Below, one piece after another: positions 35,937-44,940 of a DNA stretch of 64,000 nucleotides. Position 1 is the first letter of the stretch, and each line of letters begins with the position of its first letter. The notes below the pieces were generated by a model. The model was given only the letters and a program-made list of their open reading frames with translations. It was not told the DNA's origin and ran no database searches. The stretch lies in the NCBI GenBank assembly GCA_002787775.1, contig PCUW01000050.1, forward strand, positions 50,774-114,773. The letters run 5' to 3'. This DNA comes from Bdellovibrionales bacterium CG12_big_fil_rev_8_21_14_0_65_38_15 (lineage in GTDB: Bacteria; Bdellovibrionota; Bacteriovoracia; Bacteriovoracales; Bacteriovoracaceae). Made by a program: the position numbers and the translations under genes.

Positions 35937-38900
35937 TTATAGGTTATCGTTTGGAAATCTGTAATCAAAGAGCCTTAACTTTCCTAAACCAGCGGTTCCA
36001 ACTTGAGACGGAGCAGTTGTAGCATCACAACTATTTAAAGCAGGATAATAGGTATTTGAAGAGAAGCTTGTCGTTGAGAACGTTGAGTACACGTTATCAT
36101 GATCATCCCAGTCGCTTCTGTTGTTATAATAGTTTCCAAATAAATCTGTTGCTTCACCTGCATCAGAAAGTATTGGACGTACATAAGCCTGAGCAGTTTG
36201 AGTCAAAGTGGAATTTAAATGCATTTCAAGGTCTGTCGCATTGGTAACTGTGTTAACAGTGTTAACTTCTGTTCCAACTTGTATCATTCGTGAACTTAGA
36301 ACTTCTGTTGTAAACAGTGTACCAGTTGAGGTTTGATCACCCGCCGTATTCGTCACATTAGTTGTTAATGGAACAGTTAACTGGTCTATACGATCAGTGA
36401 CTTTAAAGTCTCTATCCCAATCACGAACCATCAAGCGAATTCTACCGATCGTATCATAGGCAGCATCAAGACAACTAAACTCATAGAACGGCTCAGATCC
36501 AGCAAGAAATGGATCTGAAAAAGGTGATAGTGAATAAATAGTACCATCAGCTCCGTTTGCAGAAACCGTTGTAACAACCGTATTCGTTAATGTTAAATTT
36601 GTATCATCTGTAATCGTATTAACAGTATAGCCTTCACCGTTGACATAAAAAACATCGCCAGGAACAAGCTCTTCTGTAAAGCGTGTTCCGATACCGACGA
36701 CAGTATTAGTGTCTTGAGTAATATTAAAGTCTGTACCACTTAGTGTTTTAAATGTTGCTGTGTTTGAGTATGTTCTCCAGCTTTCGGTACTATAGTTGTA
36801 GTTATCAGCAGTAGAGCACGTGTTATTGGCCGTGTAGTTCACAATATGTTTATTTGTAACCAATCCTTTAGATAAAGGAGAACTAACTGAATAATCAATT
36901 AATGCACCCGTGCTACTTGGATAAATCGTTGAGCGAATACCATTTTGAAGCTGGGTTGTTGAATATTCCTCAGCAAGTGATCCGCCCATACAAGCAAACT
37001 TTTTGCCGCCACAAGATCTTGAAGTGGTAGAAACATCAGCAGTGTCACAGATATTATCATCATCGGTGTCTGTGTAAGTCACGACGACTTCAGTAAAGAT
37101 ACCATCATCACAATTTGGACCAGACTCGAACCCAGTATCAGATGAGTAGTCACCATGACATCTAAAGTCTGAACCATCGCTGGTCGCTAATCCGCCACCA
37201 CCGCTACAACCAGATCTTGCTACAACAAGTTTAGCGTTATTTGGAGTTGTTTTCTTATACTGCCACTTCCAAAAACCATAAGGGCGAATTTGAGTGAATT
37301 TACAAAGACCTTTTGAGGCAAATGTTTGTGTCTTCATTCCCAGTTGATAAATATCAAGTTCTCCACCTTCAAGCATACATGTGATGTCTTTGGCAGATTG
37401 GTTTGTCCCATTGATTTGCTCTTGAGTCATCATACAATTCGCGATTTCATTTCCTTTTCCAAGGCGATGAAGCGCGTAGCTTGTTGCATTTGCAGTAGTG
37501 TTTGCAATGCTAAAGACGTCATAGACTTTAATATTGAAACTAAAGGTTGTTGATTGAGGAACGCCCGCCACTGTATTTGAAGCAGTTAGGGTATAAGATT
37601 TTTTAACTGATGATTGAGTCGGAGTACCTGAAATAACACCAGTATTTGCATCTAAACTTACACCAACTGGTAGATCAGGTGAGATCGTAAAGGCAATATC
37701 ATTACCAGCAAGAAGTGTTGTGTTTAACCTAACAGGTCTTCCAGTAATCATGTAAATAGTGTTATCAGCACGGTAACTTGAAATATTTGCTTCACTGCCG
37801 ACGAAAGGGTTGGCATTATCAACATCAGCATCGTAATGAAAACCTTCACGATTTACGTTAACGGTTAAAGAATTGGCTGATGCATTGATATCATGGACCC
37901 AACCAGAGGCATATGTTCCAGCGTTATCATATGTAATATCCATACCCTTACTAAAAGCCGCCACAGAATCAACAAAAAGCTCTAAGTGATTCGCTCTAAC
38001 TTTAGTAATCGTTGTTTCTGAAGCTGTATAAGAAATGGCATTATCAATATTGATCGCTGTACCAGGTTCTACGGCCGTAAAGCCAGGAAAGGTTTGGCGA
38101 ACAAATATTTTATCTGGATTGGCTCCGTCAGCAAAAATATGAGAGACAATTCCAAGACCATTAGCATCTGATGAAATATAACCATCTCTTAAAAAATTTG
38201 CGGCTCCACCATTTGGTACTTCTAAAACAAGTGAGACGTGTTTAAGGTCTAGAACGCTTGTTTTTTCACCACCAAAGACGTCAGTATTATCAATAGATTC
38301 GTCTTTTTCAAAAGAACCACTTTCTACTTTAATATATAAATATTCGCTATCTACAACTTGAATAACGCGACCAAGATCACCATCAGGTGTAGAGACTTTT
38401 TTTCCGTATTCGAAATCAGAAGTATTTAAAACTTTCAAAATAAGATTTTGTGAAACACTCAAATACTGAGGACTTGCAATCAGTGGCCCCATCGTGAAAG
38501 TGGCAGAGTTAGATCCCACAGGGTTTTCTGCACTAACAGTGACTTGAGTTGATTGTGACGTATTGTATGTTCCAATGATATATCCGCTTGAAGCAGCGAA
38601 TGTCGTAAACCCTGCTGGTAGAGTTCCAGAGCTTAGAACGTAATCGATTGCTTCACCCGCAGTGATAGAAGGTCTAAGATCGATACTATCTCCGTTATCT
38701 AAAACGAAGTTGATTCTATCAACAGTCATAGCTGTTGCTGAATAAGTGGTTAAATCATCTAATGTTTCAGTTGGTGCAAAAGTTCCTCTAATCATATCAA
38801 CAACAATACTGTCTGATAGAAGTTGCTTCACAACACCAAGAGAAGTTCCTTGAGAAGCAGGAGTTGAAACATATTCGCCAACACTAAAGTTTGCAATATC

Positions 38901-39566
38901 AGCCGTATTGACTGGAAAAATTTGAATAGCATTTTTAAAATCAAGCTCATCGATGGTATCTAAACCGCCGGTAGTTTCATTTACTGACTCACCTAAAACA
39001 AAATATCCACTTGAAACTTCGACTTCAACCACATTACCTGAAAGCTGCTTAATAGTACCCGCGCCAGAAGCTGTAGTAAAAGATCCACCAACACTTAAAC
39101 CGCCTGTAGCAGACATTGTAATGATCGCGCTTGGGGTGAGGTTATACTTTAATCCAGCAGGTTGATTGTAAGCTGAAATATTAATCGTCGTATTTGTTGA
39201 ACCAGCCGTATTCGTTGCCGTGATAACATAATTGGTTGGTGCAGAGTAAACAGTTGGCGTACCAGAAATTCGACCAGTCGTTGTATCAATGAGAAAGCCA
39301 GCTGGAAGAGCAGGGCTAATTGCATATGAATTGACGACACCAGTTACTGTTGGTGTTTGAGAGACGATTGGGTTACTAACCGTAAATTTATAAGGAGAAC
39401 CAGTATAAGATAAGCTTGAAGGTGCTGTGTCTTGTGTGGTCGAGCCACCCGTAACAGTTTTCTGCGGTTTTTGCTCTTGTTTAAACTTGGTTAAACTATC
39501 AGGCATACATCCTTGGAGAAGGATGACAGCAAAAAGTATAAATGTCTTAAAACCAATAGACTTCAT
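35937..39566 (-). CDS. 1209-residue modular surface lipoprotein
   Basis: The lipoprotein signal ends LLQGC (Cys20). Putative Ig-like (He_PIG) domains at about 52-132 and 606-680 show LPAGFLIDTTTGRISGTPT and SLDANTGVISGTPT. A third, weaker one spans about 296-358. Between them are five related 55-70-residue beta-rich units (about 155-208, 222-286, 382-441, 453-524, 536-601) with a G.V..v....i.V.v..G.F...E.i pattern. Two further units at about 950-1012 and 1069-1130 have GTRFTEELVPGDVFYVNGE-like sequence. A Cys-containing region lies at about 710-860. It resembles phage-tail and adhesin modules and may bind surfaces. Its stop nearly meets the rhomboid gene. Confidence 0.75.
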   Translation of the reverse strand: MKSIGFKTFILFAVILLQGCMPDSLTKFKQEQKPQKTVTGGSTTQDTAPSSLSYTGSPYKFTVSNPIVSQTPTVTGVVNSYAISPALPAGFLIDTTTGRISGTPTVYSAPTNYVITATNTAGSTNTTINISAYNQPAGLKYNLTPSAIITMSATGGLSVGGSFTTASGAGTIKQLSGNVVEVEVSSGYFVLGESVNETTGGLDTIDELDFKNAIQIFPVNTADIANFSVGEYVSTPASQGTSLGVVKQLLSDSIVVDMIRGTFAPTETLDDLTTYSATAMTVDRINFVLDNGDSIDLRPSITAGEAIDYVLSSGTLPAGFTTFAASSGYIIGTYNTSQSTQVTVSAENPVGSNSATFTMGPLIASPQYLSVSQNLILKVLNTSDFEYGKKVSTPDGDLGRVIQVVDSEYLYIKVESGSFEKDESIDNTDVFGGEKTSVLDLKHVSLVLEVPNGGAANFLRDGYISSDANGLGIVSHIFADGANPDKIFVRQTFPGFTAVEPGTAINIDNAISYTASETTITKVRANHLELFVDSVAAFSKGMDITYDNAGTYASGWVHDINASANSLTVNVNREGFHYDADVDNANPFVGSEANISSYRADNTIYMITGRPVRLNTTLLAGNDIAFTISPDLPVGVSLDANTGVISGTPTQSSVKKSYTLTASNTVAGVPQSTTFSFNIKVYDVFSIANTTANATSYALHRLGKGNEIANCMMTQEQINGTNQSAKDITCMLEGGELDIYQLGMKTQTFASKGLCKFTQIRPYGFWKWQYKKTTPNNAKLVVARSGCSGGGGLATSDGSDFRCHGDYSSDTGFESGPNCDDGIFTEVVVTYTDTDDDNICDTADVSTTSRSCGGKKFACMGGSLAEEYSTTQLQNGIRSTIYPSSTGALIDYSVSSPLSKGLVTNKHIVNYTANNTCSTADNYNYSTESWRTYSNTATFKTLSGTDFNITQDTNTVVGIGTRFTEELVPGDVFYVNGEGYTVNTITDDTNLTLTNTVVTTVSANGADGTIYSLSPFSDPFLAGSEPFYEFSCLDAAYDTIGRIRLMVRDWDRDFKVTDRIDQLTVPLTTNVTNTAGDQTSTGTLFTTEVLSSRMIQVGTEVNTVNTVTNATDLEMHLNSTLTQTAQAYVRPILSDAGEATDLFGNYYNNRSDWDDHDNVYSTFSTTSFSSNTYYPALNSCDATTAPSQVGTAGLGKLRLFDYRFPNDNL

Positions 39567-39724
39567 AACGTCATTATCGGGCTAACCTGAGTAAATATTG
39601 AGGATCTTTTGGGTGGTGAGTAATTTCGAGACTTTAGAGTAATTCTTTCCGGTTCAAAATACTCGGTTTTGCCAATAAAAACTGTGGTACAGGTGATTTA
39701 ACTTATTAAAAGTACGTTAAACCC

Positions 39725-39753
39725 TTGCCAGTTCATTCTAACTTAGCTAATTT
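39725..39753 (+). promoter_or_regulatory. Candidate promoter for the 52-residue protein
   Basis: TTGCCA (39725-39730), 17 bases, TAATTT (39748-39753), then a small GCCC-TTA-GGGC hairpin and GAGG ahead of the ATG at 39791. This is the only good promoter-like pair seen in the 224-base gap between the divergent genes. Confidence 0.45.
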
Positions 39754-39790
39754 CATGCCCTTAGGGCCTAAACGTACTATGAGGTAGTTC

Positions 39791-39949
39791 ATGAAACTAA
39801 GTGACGCATTAGAAGAGAAGCAATTAGACGTACGTCTACGTGACAAACTTGTTGAGCAAGGTAAATTGACTCCAAAACAAGTTGAAGAATATATCAATAA
39901 AATCGAAGATAGTTCAAAGACTGCAACTTATACAGACGAACAAAACTAG
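39791..39949 (+). CDS. 52-residue charged helical protein
   Basis: ATG follows GAGGTAGTTC and the frame runs to TAG at 39947-39949. The product is highly charged and predicted helical, beginning MKLSDALEEKQLDVRLRD and containing LVEQGKLTPKQVEEYINK. The layout is that of a small cytosolic regulatory or adaptor protein. It is flanked by its own promoter-like sequence and a clear terminator, which argues that it is real. No family was recognised. Confidence 0.75.
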   Translation: MKLSDALEEKQLDVRLRDKLVEQGKLTPKQVEEYINKIEDSSKTATYTDEQN

Positions 39950-39975
39950 TTTGGTTTTAAATTTAAAAATTAATG

Positions 39976-40001
39976 AGCCTCGCTAATAGCGGGGCTTTTT
40001 T
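39976..40001 (+). terminator. Rho-independent terminator after the 52-residue gene
   Basis: AGCCTCGC-TAATA-GCGGGGCT forms an 8-bp stem with one G-T pair, followed by six T. It lies 26 bases after the stop and touches the end of the convergent FliL-like gene. Confidence 0.9.
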
Positions 40002-40470
40002 ATTGGATAACAAAGTCTGTAAACTTCACACTTTTGACGAGTGGTTTTGCGTAGAGTGCATTGATCTGTTTTTTCATTCTACTTTCTAAAAGAATTTTTC
40101 CTGAAATAGTCCCAAGCTCTTCCGGCTCCATAGCAGAGGCAATTTCAATAACTATATCTTGTATATTTGCTTTGTATTTATCAAAAGATTCTGTTGCTTC
40201 AGAGCTAAATGGAATGAGGTAAGCTTGTATATCTAAAAATCTTAAGCGGCTCGAGCGCGAAGGAAGATTGATAATAAGTTTATCGAGTTTGTATGAATTT
40301 GGAAAAAGTTTAGTTTTAGCTTCTTCGGCCATCTTCAGTCTTTCTTCTTCAGGATTTGGAAGAGGCTTTTCGTAAAGATATTGAGTATAGAAAAAGACAC
40401 CTGCCGTGGCCAAGGTAGCCAAAAGCATCATGCCGATCAGAATTGTGTCTATGAGTTTTTTACCAGTCAA
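40000..40470 (-). CDS. FliL-like single-span membrane protein
   Basis: This 156-residue protein has a short cytosolic N-terminus, one transmembrane helix (about 8-30) and a periplasmic domain. That domain contains KLDKLIINLPS, RFLDIQAYLI and KKQINALYA, and ends VKFTDFVIQ, matching the FliL family that stabilises flagellar stators. It stands alone, away from other basal-body genes, so it may be a FliL paralogue for another motor-like complex. The start is TTG at 40470, whose ribosome site lies in the 3' arm of the hairpin upstream. Confidence 0.75.
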   Translation of the reverse strand: MTGKKLIDTILIGMMLLATLATAGVFFYTQYLYEKPLPNPEEERLKMAEEAKTKLFPNSYKLDKLIINLPSRSSRLRFLDIQAYLIPFSSEATESFDKYKANIQDIVIEIASAMEPEELGTISGKILLESRMKKQINALYAKPLVKSVKFTDFVIQ

Positions 40471-40530
40471 AAAATCGCTCTCCCATTCATTTAGCTATTA
40501 TTTTAGCATGAACGAGTGAGAGAGCGAGTC
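40471..40530 (-). terminator. Hairpin between ald and the FliL-like gene
   Basis: Read on the minus strand, TCGCTCTC pairs with GAGAGCGA (plus coordinates 40520-40527 and 40475-40482). Internal pairs TTCAT/ATGAA and GCTA/TAGC extend the stem, and it is followed by TTTTTT. It looks like the ald terminator. The 3' arm also contains GGGAG, the likely ribosome site of the FliL-like gene, whose TTG start begins in the T run. Confidence 0.7.
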
Positions 40531-40534
40531 TTTT

Positions 40535-41641
40535 TTAAAAACCGAGTGGTGTGTACGGAAGTTCTAGATCATTAGCAACTTGTTCATAAACAAGTTTGCC
40601 TTTGAAGATATTAATCCCAAGCTTAAGGGCTGGGTCACGTTTTGCGGCTTCTTCTGTACCTAAGTTCGCTAGAGTTCTAGCGTATTCTAAAGTGACGTTT
40701 GTTAAAGCATAGGTCGAAGTTCTAGCTACTGCACCTGGCATATTGGCCACACAGTAATGAACTACACCATCGACTTCAAACGTCGGGTTTTCGTGAGTTG
40801 TAGGCTTACAAGTTTCGATGCATCCGCCTTGATCGACGGCGATGTCGACTACAACTGAACCTTTTTCCATTTTAGAAATCATCTCTCTAGTCACTAGTTT
40901 TGGTGCTTTTGCCCCTGCAATAAGAACCGCGCCAATAACGAGGTCAGAGCGAATAACGGCTTCTTCAATATTTTGAAGGTTTGAATAAAGAGTAGTGATA
41001 CGGTTATCAAAAAGATCATCAAGTTCGGCCAAGCGACGAGTTGAGCGATCAATAGCTGTTACGTCAGCGCCCATACCCATCGCCATCTTAATGGCGTTAG
41101 TTCCAGCGATACCACAACCAATGACTGTTACGCGTGCACGACGAGTGCCTGGAACGCCTCCAAGAAGTACACCTTTACCACCGTGATCAATTTGTAGGTA
41201 ACTTGCACCAACTTGTGTCGACATTCTGCCAGCAACTTCTGACATAGGAACGAGTAGTGGAAGAGAACCATTGGGTAATTGGATTGTTTCATAAGCAACA
41301 CATGTCGCGCCGCTTTTCATTAATCCAGTTGTAAGCTCTGTATCAGCAGCTAAATGTAAATAAGTATACATGAGGTGGTGCGGACGCATTAAAGCAATTT
41401 CTCTTGGCTGAGGCTCTTTAACTTTAATGATCATTTGCGCCGTTTCAAAAACTGCTTCTAGTGAAGGGAGGATTTTTGCGCCAGCTTGAATATATTCTTC
41501 ATCACTAATACCAATACCTGCACCAGCATTTGTTTCGACGAATAATTCATGGCCATCATGAACAAGTTGACGAACTCCGCCAGGAACAAGTCCTACACGG
41601 CTTTCTTTAATTTTAATTTCTTTTGGCACTCCAATTTTCAT
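40535..41641 (-). CDS. ald: Alanine dehydrogenase
   Basis: This 368-residue NAD-dependent enzyme interconverts alanine and pyruvate plus ammonia. It begins with IGVPKEIKIKESRVGLVPGG, has the substrate Lys in MIIKVKEPQP, and His in MYTYLHLA. The nucleotide loop is GCGIAGTNAIKMA, followed by GADVTAIDRS, and it ends with ANDLELPYTPLGF. Length is canonical. A promoter and an upstream palindrome suggest transcriptional control. It suits growth on amino acids. Confidence 0.97.
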   Translation of the reverse strand: MKIGVPKEIKIKESRVGLVPGGVRQLVHDGHELFVETNAGAGIGISDEEYIQAGAKILPSLEAVFETAQMIIKVKEPQPREIALMRPHHLMYTYLHLAADTELTTGLMKSGATCVAYETIQLPNGSLPLLVPMSEVAGRMSTQVGASYLQIDHGGKGVLLGGVPGTRRARVTVIGCGIAGTNAIKMAMGMGADVTAIDRSTRRLAELDDLFDNRITTLYSNLQNIEEAVIRSDLVIGAVLIAGAKAPKLVTREMISKMEKGSVVVDIAVDQGGCIETCKPTTHENPTFEVDGVVHYCVANMPGAVARTSTYALTNVTLEYARTLANLGTEEAAKRDPALKLGINIFKGKLVYEQVANDLELPYTPLGF

Positions 41642-41675
41642 GGTCGCTCCTCATTTCATTGATAATTATGGGGCG

Positions 41676-41705
41676 ACTATAATCATTTTGTTAACATCCT
41701 GTGAA
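41676..41705 (-). promoter_or_regulatory. Candidate promoter for ald
   Basis: On the minus strand TTCACA (plus 41700-41705), 18 bases, TATAGT (plus 41676-41681); each element matches the consensus at five of six positions. It lies 34 bases upstream of the ald ATG. Confidence 0.55.
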
Positions 41706-41722
41706 GAGAATTTAAGTGACTG

Positions 41723-41737
41723 TTTTGCACTGCAAAA
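41723..41737. promoter_or_regulatory. Perfect palindrome upstream of ald
   Basis: TTTTGCA-C-TGCAAAA, a 7+1+7 inverted repeat, is centred about 60 bases upstream of the likely ald transcription start, in the divergent ald / M16 gap. The pattern resembles operators of Lrp/AsnC-type regulators, which often control ald. That assignment is inference. Confidence 0.5.
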
Positions 41738-41823
41738 GGCTTAAATTTCTAGTAGTTGAAGTTTGTCATAAACCCCTCTAATCTGATCGATATCCTAAAG
41801 ATGGTCATCTAATCGGAGAATCC

Positions 41824-43221
41824 ATGAATCGATGCCTTTTTACAGCTCTAAGCTTAGTTCTCGCGCTGACTTTTTCGTGTAGTGAAATGTCTAAAAAACA
41901 GCCCCAAAGTAAATCATCTGATCGTCCAACGATCAATTTAGATGTAAAAAAATGGGAGCTTTCAAACGGACTAAGGCTTCTGGTTATTGAAGATAAAACC
42001 CTTCCCATTATGTCTTATTATACTTTTTATGAAGTTGGCGGAAGACATGAAGGCCCAGGAACAACAGGGGCGACTCACTTTCTTGAACATATGATGTTTC
42101 GTGGTTCAAAAAATTATCCACCACTAGTTTTTGATTCAACCATTGAAAAACTTGGCGGCAGCACGAATGCGTACACCAATTTTGATATGACTGTTTACTA
42201 CGAGTCTCTTCCTTCGGCCCATTTAAAAAATATGATTGAAATGGAAGCCGATAGAGTTAAGGGATTGCTGCTGCAACCTGATCTCGTCGATAAAGAAAGA
42301 CAAGTCGTGTTTGAAGAAAGAAAAATGCGTTATGAAAATTCACCTGAAGGTAAGCTGTATCTACGTATGATGCAGGAAGTTTTCAAAGGAACGCCTTATG
42401 GTGGCTCCGTTATTGGTGAAGTTGAAGATTTAAAAGCACTCACTCCTGAAAATCTTAGATCGTTTCATGATAATTTCTATGTTCCAAACAATATGGTGAT
42501 TGTGATTGCAGGGGACGTTGATGCTGATGAAGTTCACTCTCTCATTAAATCTAATTTTGGTGATATTTCAGCATCGACTAAGCTAAGTGATCTTAAAAAT
42601 AAAAATGACGACAAGTCTAAATATGCTTTTAAAACAAAGAATATACAAAAAGAAGTGAAGTTAAACGGCACAAGCCCATCACCATTATTTATGTATGCCT
42701 TTCAAGGTTTGCCTCTAGGTCCTAGAGAAAGTTATGTGATGGATATTCTTTCTTCTGTGATTGGAGATGGGGAGAGTTCCTGGTTAAACCAGACTTTAGT
42801 AAAAACAAGAAGACCGCTTTTATCAAATGTTTACGCCTCAAACTATACGTTACAACATAATGGTGTTTTCTTTATTGGAGGAGAGCTAGCTAATCGTGTC
42901 AGTCTTCCTACTCTAAAATCAAACCTTGAGTCTTATATAAAAAATAAAATGTGCGACCAAGCTATTTCTGAGCGAACGGTACAGAAAACAAAGAATCAAT
43001 ATCTCTTAAGTTTTTTTGAAGGGCTAAAAACTAACGCTGGTGTCGCTCATTTTGTCGGTCTTAGAGAAAGTTTTTTTGGTGACTACAGCGAATATAAAAA
43101 AGAAATTCAAATCTATGAAAGTATCTCTACTACTGAAGTTAAAGAGGTTTGCCAGAAGTACCTCGCTTCAGCTGAAGGCATTTTTGTTTCAATTTGGGAT
43201 AAAAATAAGGAGACAAACTAA
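41824..43221 (+). CDS. M16 zinc metalloprotease, lipoprotein
   Basis: This 465-residue M16 (pitrilysin/insulinase-like) peptidase has a lipoprotein-like signal ending TFSC (Cys19). The zinc motif is the inverted HxxEH in THFLEHMMFRG, with the downstream Glu in VFEERKMRYE. A second M16 half-domain follows at about 240-460. It is probably the catalytic half of a heterodimer with the next gene, whose start overlaps its stop by one base (TAATG). Substrate unknown; likely periplasmic peptides. Confidence 0.92.
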   Translation: MNRCLFTALSLVLALTFSCSEMSKKQPQSKSSDRPTINLDVKKWELSNGLRLLVIEDKTLPIMSYYTFYEVGGRHEGPGTTGATHFLEHMMFRGSKNYPPLVFDSTIEKLGGSTNAYTNFDMTVYYESLPSAHLKNMIEMEADRVKGLLLQPDLVDKERQVVFEERKMRYENSPEGKLYLRMMQEVFKGTPYGGSVIGEVEDLKALTPENLRSFHDNFYVPNNMVIVIAGDVDADEVHSLIKSNFGDISASTKLSDLKNKNDDKSKYAFKTKNIQKEVKLNGTSPSPLFMYAFQGLPLGPRESYVMDILSSVIGDGESSWLNQTLVKTRRPLLSNVYASNYTLQHNGVFFIGGELANRVSLPTLKSNLESYIKNKMCDQAISERTVQKTKNQYLLSFFEGLKTNAGVAHFVGLRESFFGDYSEYKKEIQIYESISTTEVKEVCQKYLASAEGIFVSIWDKNKETN

Positions 43222-44588
43222 TGTCTAAAATTACATTTTTTATTTTACTAAGCTTGTTCTCTCTTCGTCTTTATAGTGCCGATATTTCATCACGTGTTCA
43301 TAAATATAATTGGGATGGGCTTGAAGTCATTTGGGTTGAGGATGAACGTTTTCCAACTTATGACGTTTCAATCTATTTTGCTGATGGCGCACTTTCAGAT
43401 GTTAATAAAGGCGAGTCGGAAGCAGCTCTTAGTCTGTTAACTCTTGGAACAACTCGCTATTCACAAAAAGACTTAGTCGATCACTTAGAATTTTTTGGTG
43501 TGAGTTCTGGCCCATATGTTACACATGAATATAGTCTTTATAATGTTTCAGGCTTAGTTAAAGATAGTATTCCTACGTTTAAAAGAATTTGTCATATGTT
43601 CGCTGATGCTTCTTATCCAACCAAAGAGCTCGCGCGAGAAATAAAAAGAGCAAGAGATGCTACCGCCAATCTTGTTGCTGACAAATCCTCTTTAGCCTCT
43701 ATGGCTTTTAGAGAGCTATCACTGGCAGGTTCACCATTTGCCTATCCAGTAACTGCGAAACTTAAGGATCTCTCAAAATTAAATAATCCAATTCTTCTAA
43801 AGAAGAAGCTTGAATATTTTAATTCAGATGTGTTTAAAAGAGTTTATATCACAGGCCCTAAAGAGATTTTAAATATTAAAGAAATCTTAAATCAAGAATG
43901 TGGCTGGACTGGTAAGACTGCTACGTTTAAGCGCGATGTTAAATATGAAGATAAAAATAATCAGACGGGTCCAGATATTATTTTAGTAACTGTTCCAGGA
44001 TCTAATCAGGCACAGGTCAGAATTGGTAAAATTATGACTGAAGCTGAAATTCAACCACTAGAGGCCATTGAGCTTCTTTCAACTTATCTCGGTGGAGGAT
44101 TTACTTCTTTATTGATGAGAGAGCTTAGAACGAGTCGTGGACTTGTTTATGGAGCGGGCGCCTTTGCTGCTGGTCAAAGACGATATGGAAGGGGAGTTAT
44201 CCAGACTTCTACGAAAACAGAGTCGGTTAAAGAACTATTGACAGTAGTAAAAGATCTTCTTGTTGAGTTAAAAAATGGTGGAGTAAGAGAAAATATTTTT
44301 GAAGTCTCAAAAGGACGTTTAGAGGGAAGTTATCCTTTTAGATTCGAGAAGAGCTCTAGCTTCTTACAGCATCTCATCTATCTTGATCACATCAATGTCG
44401 ATTATAGCCGCTTTATGAATTTTCAAGATCGTCTAAAAGATGTCAGCTCTGCTGAAATGGCCAAATGGGGCGGAGAAATTTTTGATTGGGATAAGCTGAC
44501 CGTGGTTGTTTTGGGTGATAAATCACTAGTCAAAGAACTTTCTACTTTTGGTAAAGTAAAAGTCATGAATTACAAAGAATTCCTATAG
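43221..44588 (+). CDS. M16 family protein without zinc motif, partner subunit
   Basis: This 455-residue M16-fold protein has a signal peptide (about 1-20). Where the zinc motif should be it reads ALSLLTLGTTRYSQ, so HxxEH is absent. The C-terminal M16 half keeps the substrate-binding pattern TSRGLVYGAGAF. This is the usual beta-subunit of paired bacterial M16 proteases, one active and one inactive. It directly overlaps the active subunit and is convergent with the bactofilin gene 1 base away. Confidence 0.88.
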   Translation: MSKITFFILLSLFSLRLYSADISSRVHKYNWDGLEVIWVEDERFPTYDVSIYFADGALSDVNKGESEAALSLLTLGTTRYSQKDLVDHLEFFGVSSGPYVTHEYSLYNVSGLVKDSIPTFKRICHMFADASYPTKELAREIKRARDATANLVADKSSLASMAFRELSLAGSPFAYPVTAKLKDLSKLNNPILLKKKLEYFNSDVFKRVYITGPKEILNIKEILNQECGWTGKTATFKRDVKYEDKNNQTGPDIILVTVPGSNQAQVRIGKIMTEAEIQPLEAIELLSTYLGGGFTSLLMRELRTSRGLVYGAGAFAAGQRRYGRGVIQTSTKTESVKELLTVVKDLLVELKNGGVRENIFEVSKGRLEGSYPFRFEKSSSFLQHLIYLDHINVDYSRFMNFQDRLKDVSSAEMAKWGGEIFDWDKLTVVVLGDKSLVKELSTFGKVKVMNYKEFL

Positions 44589-44589
44589 T

Positions 44590-44940
44590 TTAGTGAAGGG
44601 TTCGGCCTTCAATATTAACGCTAGCGCCTGGTTTAACGACGAGGTGACTAGCTTCAATATCGCCGTAAACTTGTGCTGAAGAGTGGATAAGCACAGTTCC
44701 ACTTGAGATCAGATTACCGTCAAATTTTCCAAAGATATCAATGTCTCTACATTCAAGGCGACCTTCAAAAGATCCCTCTGGTTCAATGGTAATTTTAGAA
44801 TCATCAGACATGACCAATTCGCCTTCAAGATGACTGGCAAGATGAGTTGTTCCTTGAAGCATGAATTTACCAGAGATAACACTTCCTTTTCCAATAAAGG
44901 AAAAGGTCTTATCTTTCATTTGCTCTCTATGTTCTTTCAT
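44590..44940 (-). CDS. Bactofilin
   Basis: This 116-residue protein with the bactofilin (DUF583) beta-helix shows repeated short strands: FIGKGSVISGKF, GTTHLASHLEGELVMSD, GSFEGRLECRDIDIFGKFDG and VYGDIEASHLVVKPGASVN. Bactofilins polymerise into membrane-associated filaments that organise peptidoglycan enzymes and shape. It is the last gene of a group with a coiled-coil membrane protein (4-nt overlap) and an L,D-transpeptidase, which implies a cell-wall role. Confidence 0.93.
   Translation of the reverse strand: MKEHREQMKDKTFSFIGKGSVISGKFMLQGTTHLASHLEGELVMSDDSKITIEPEGSFEGRLECRDIDIFGKFDGNLISSGTVLIHSSAQVYGDIEASHLVVKPGASVNIEGRTLH

Noticed and set aside
36056..39340. Plus- and minus-strand short frames inside the large lipoprotein gene
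   Set aside because: They are shadows of the 1209-residue frame, without ribosome sites or recognisable protein.
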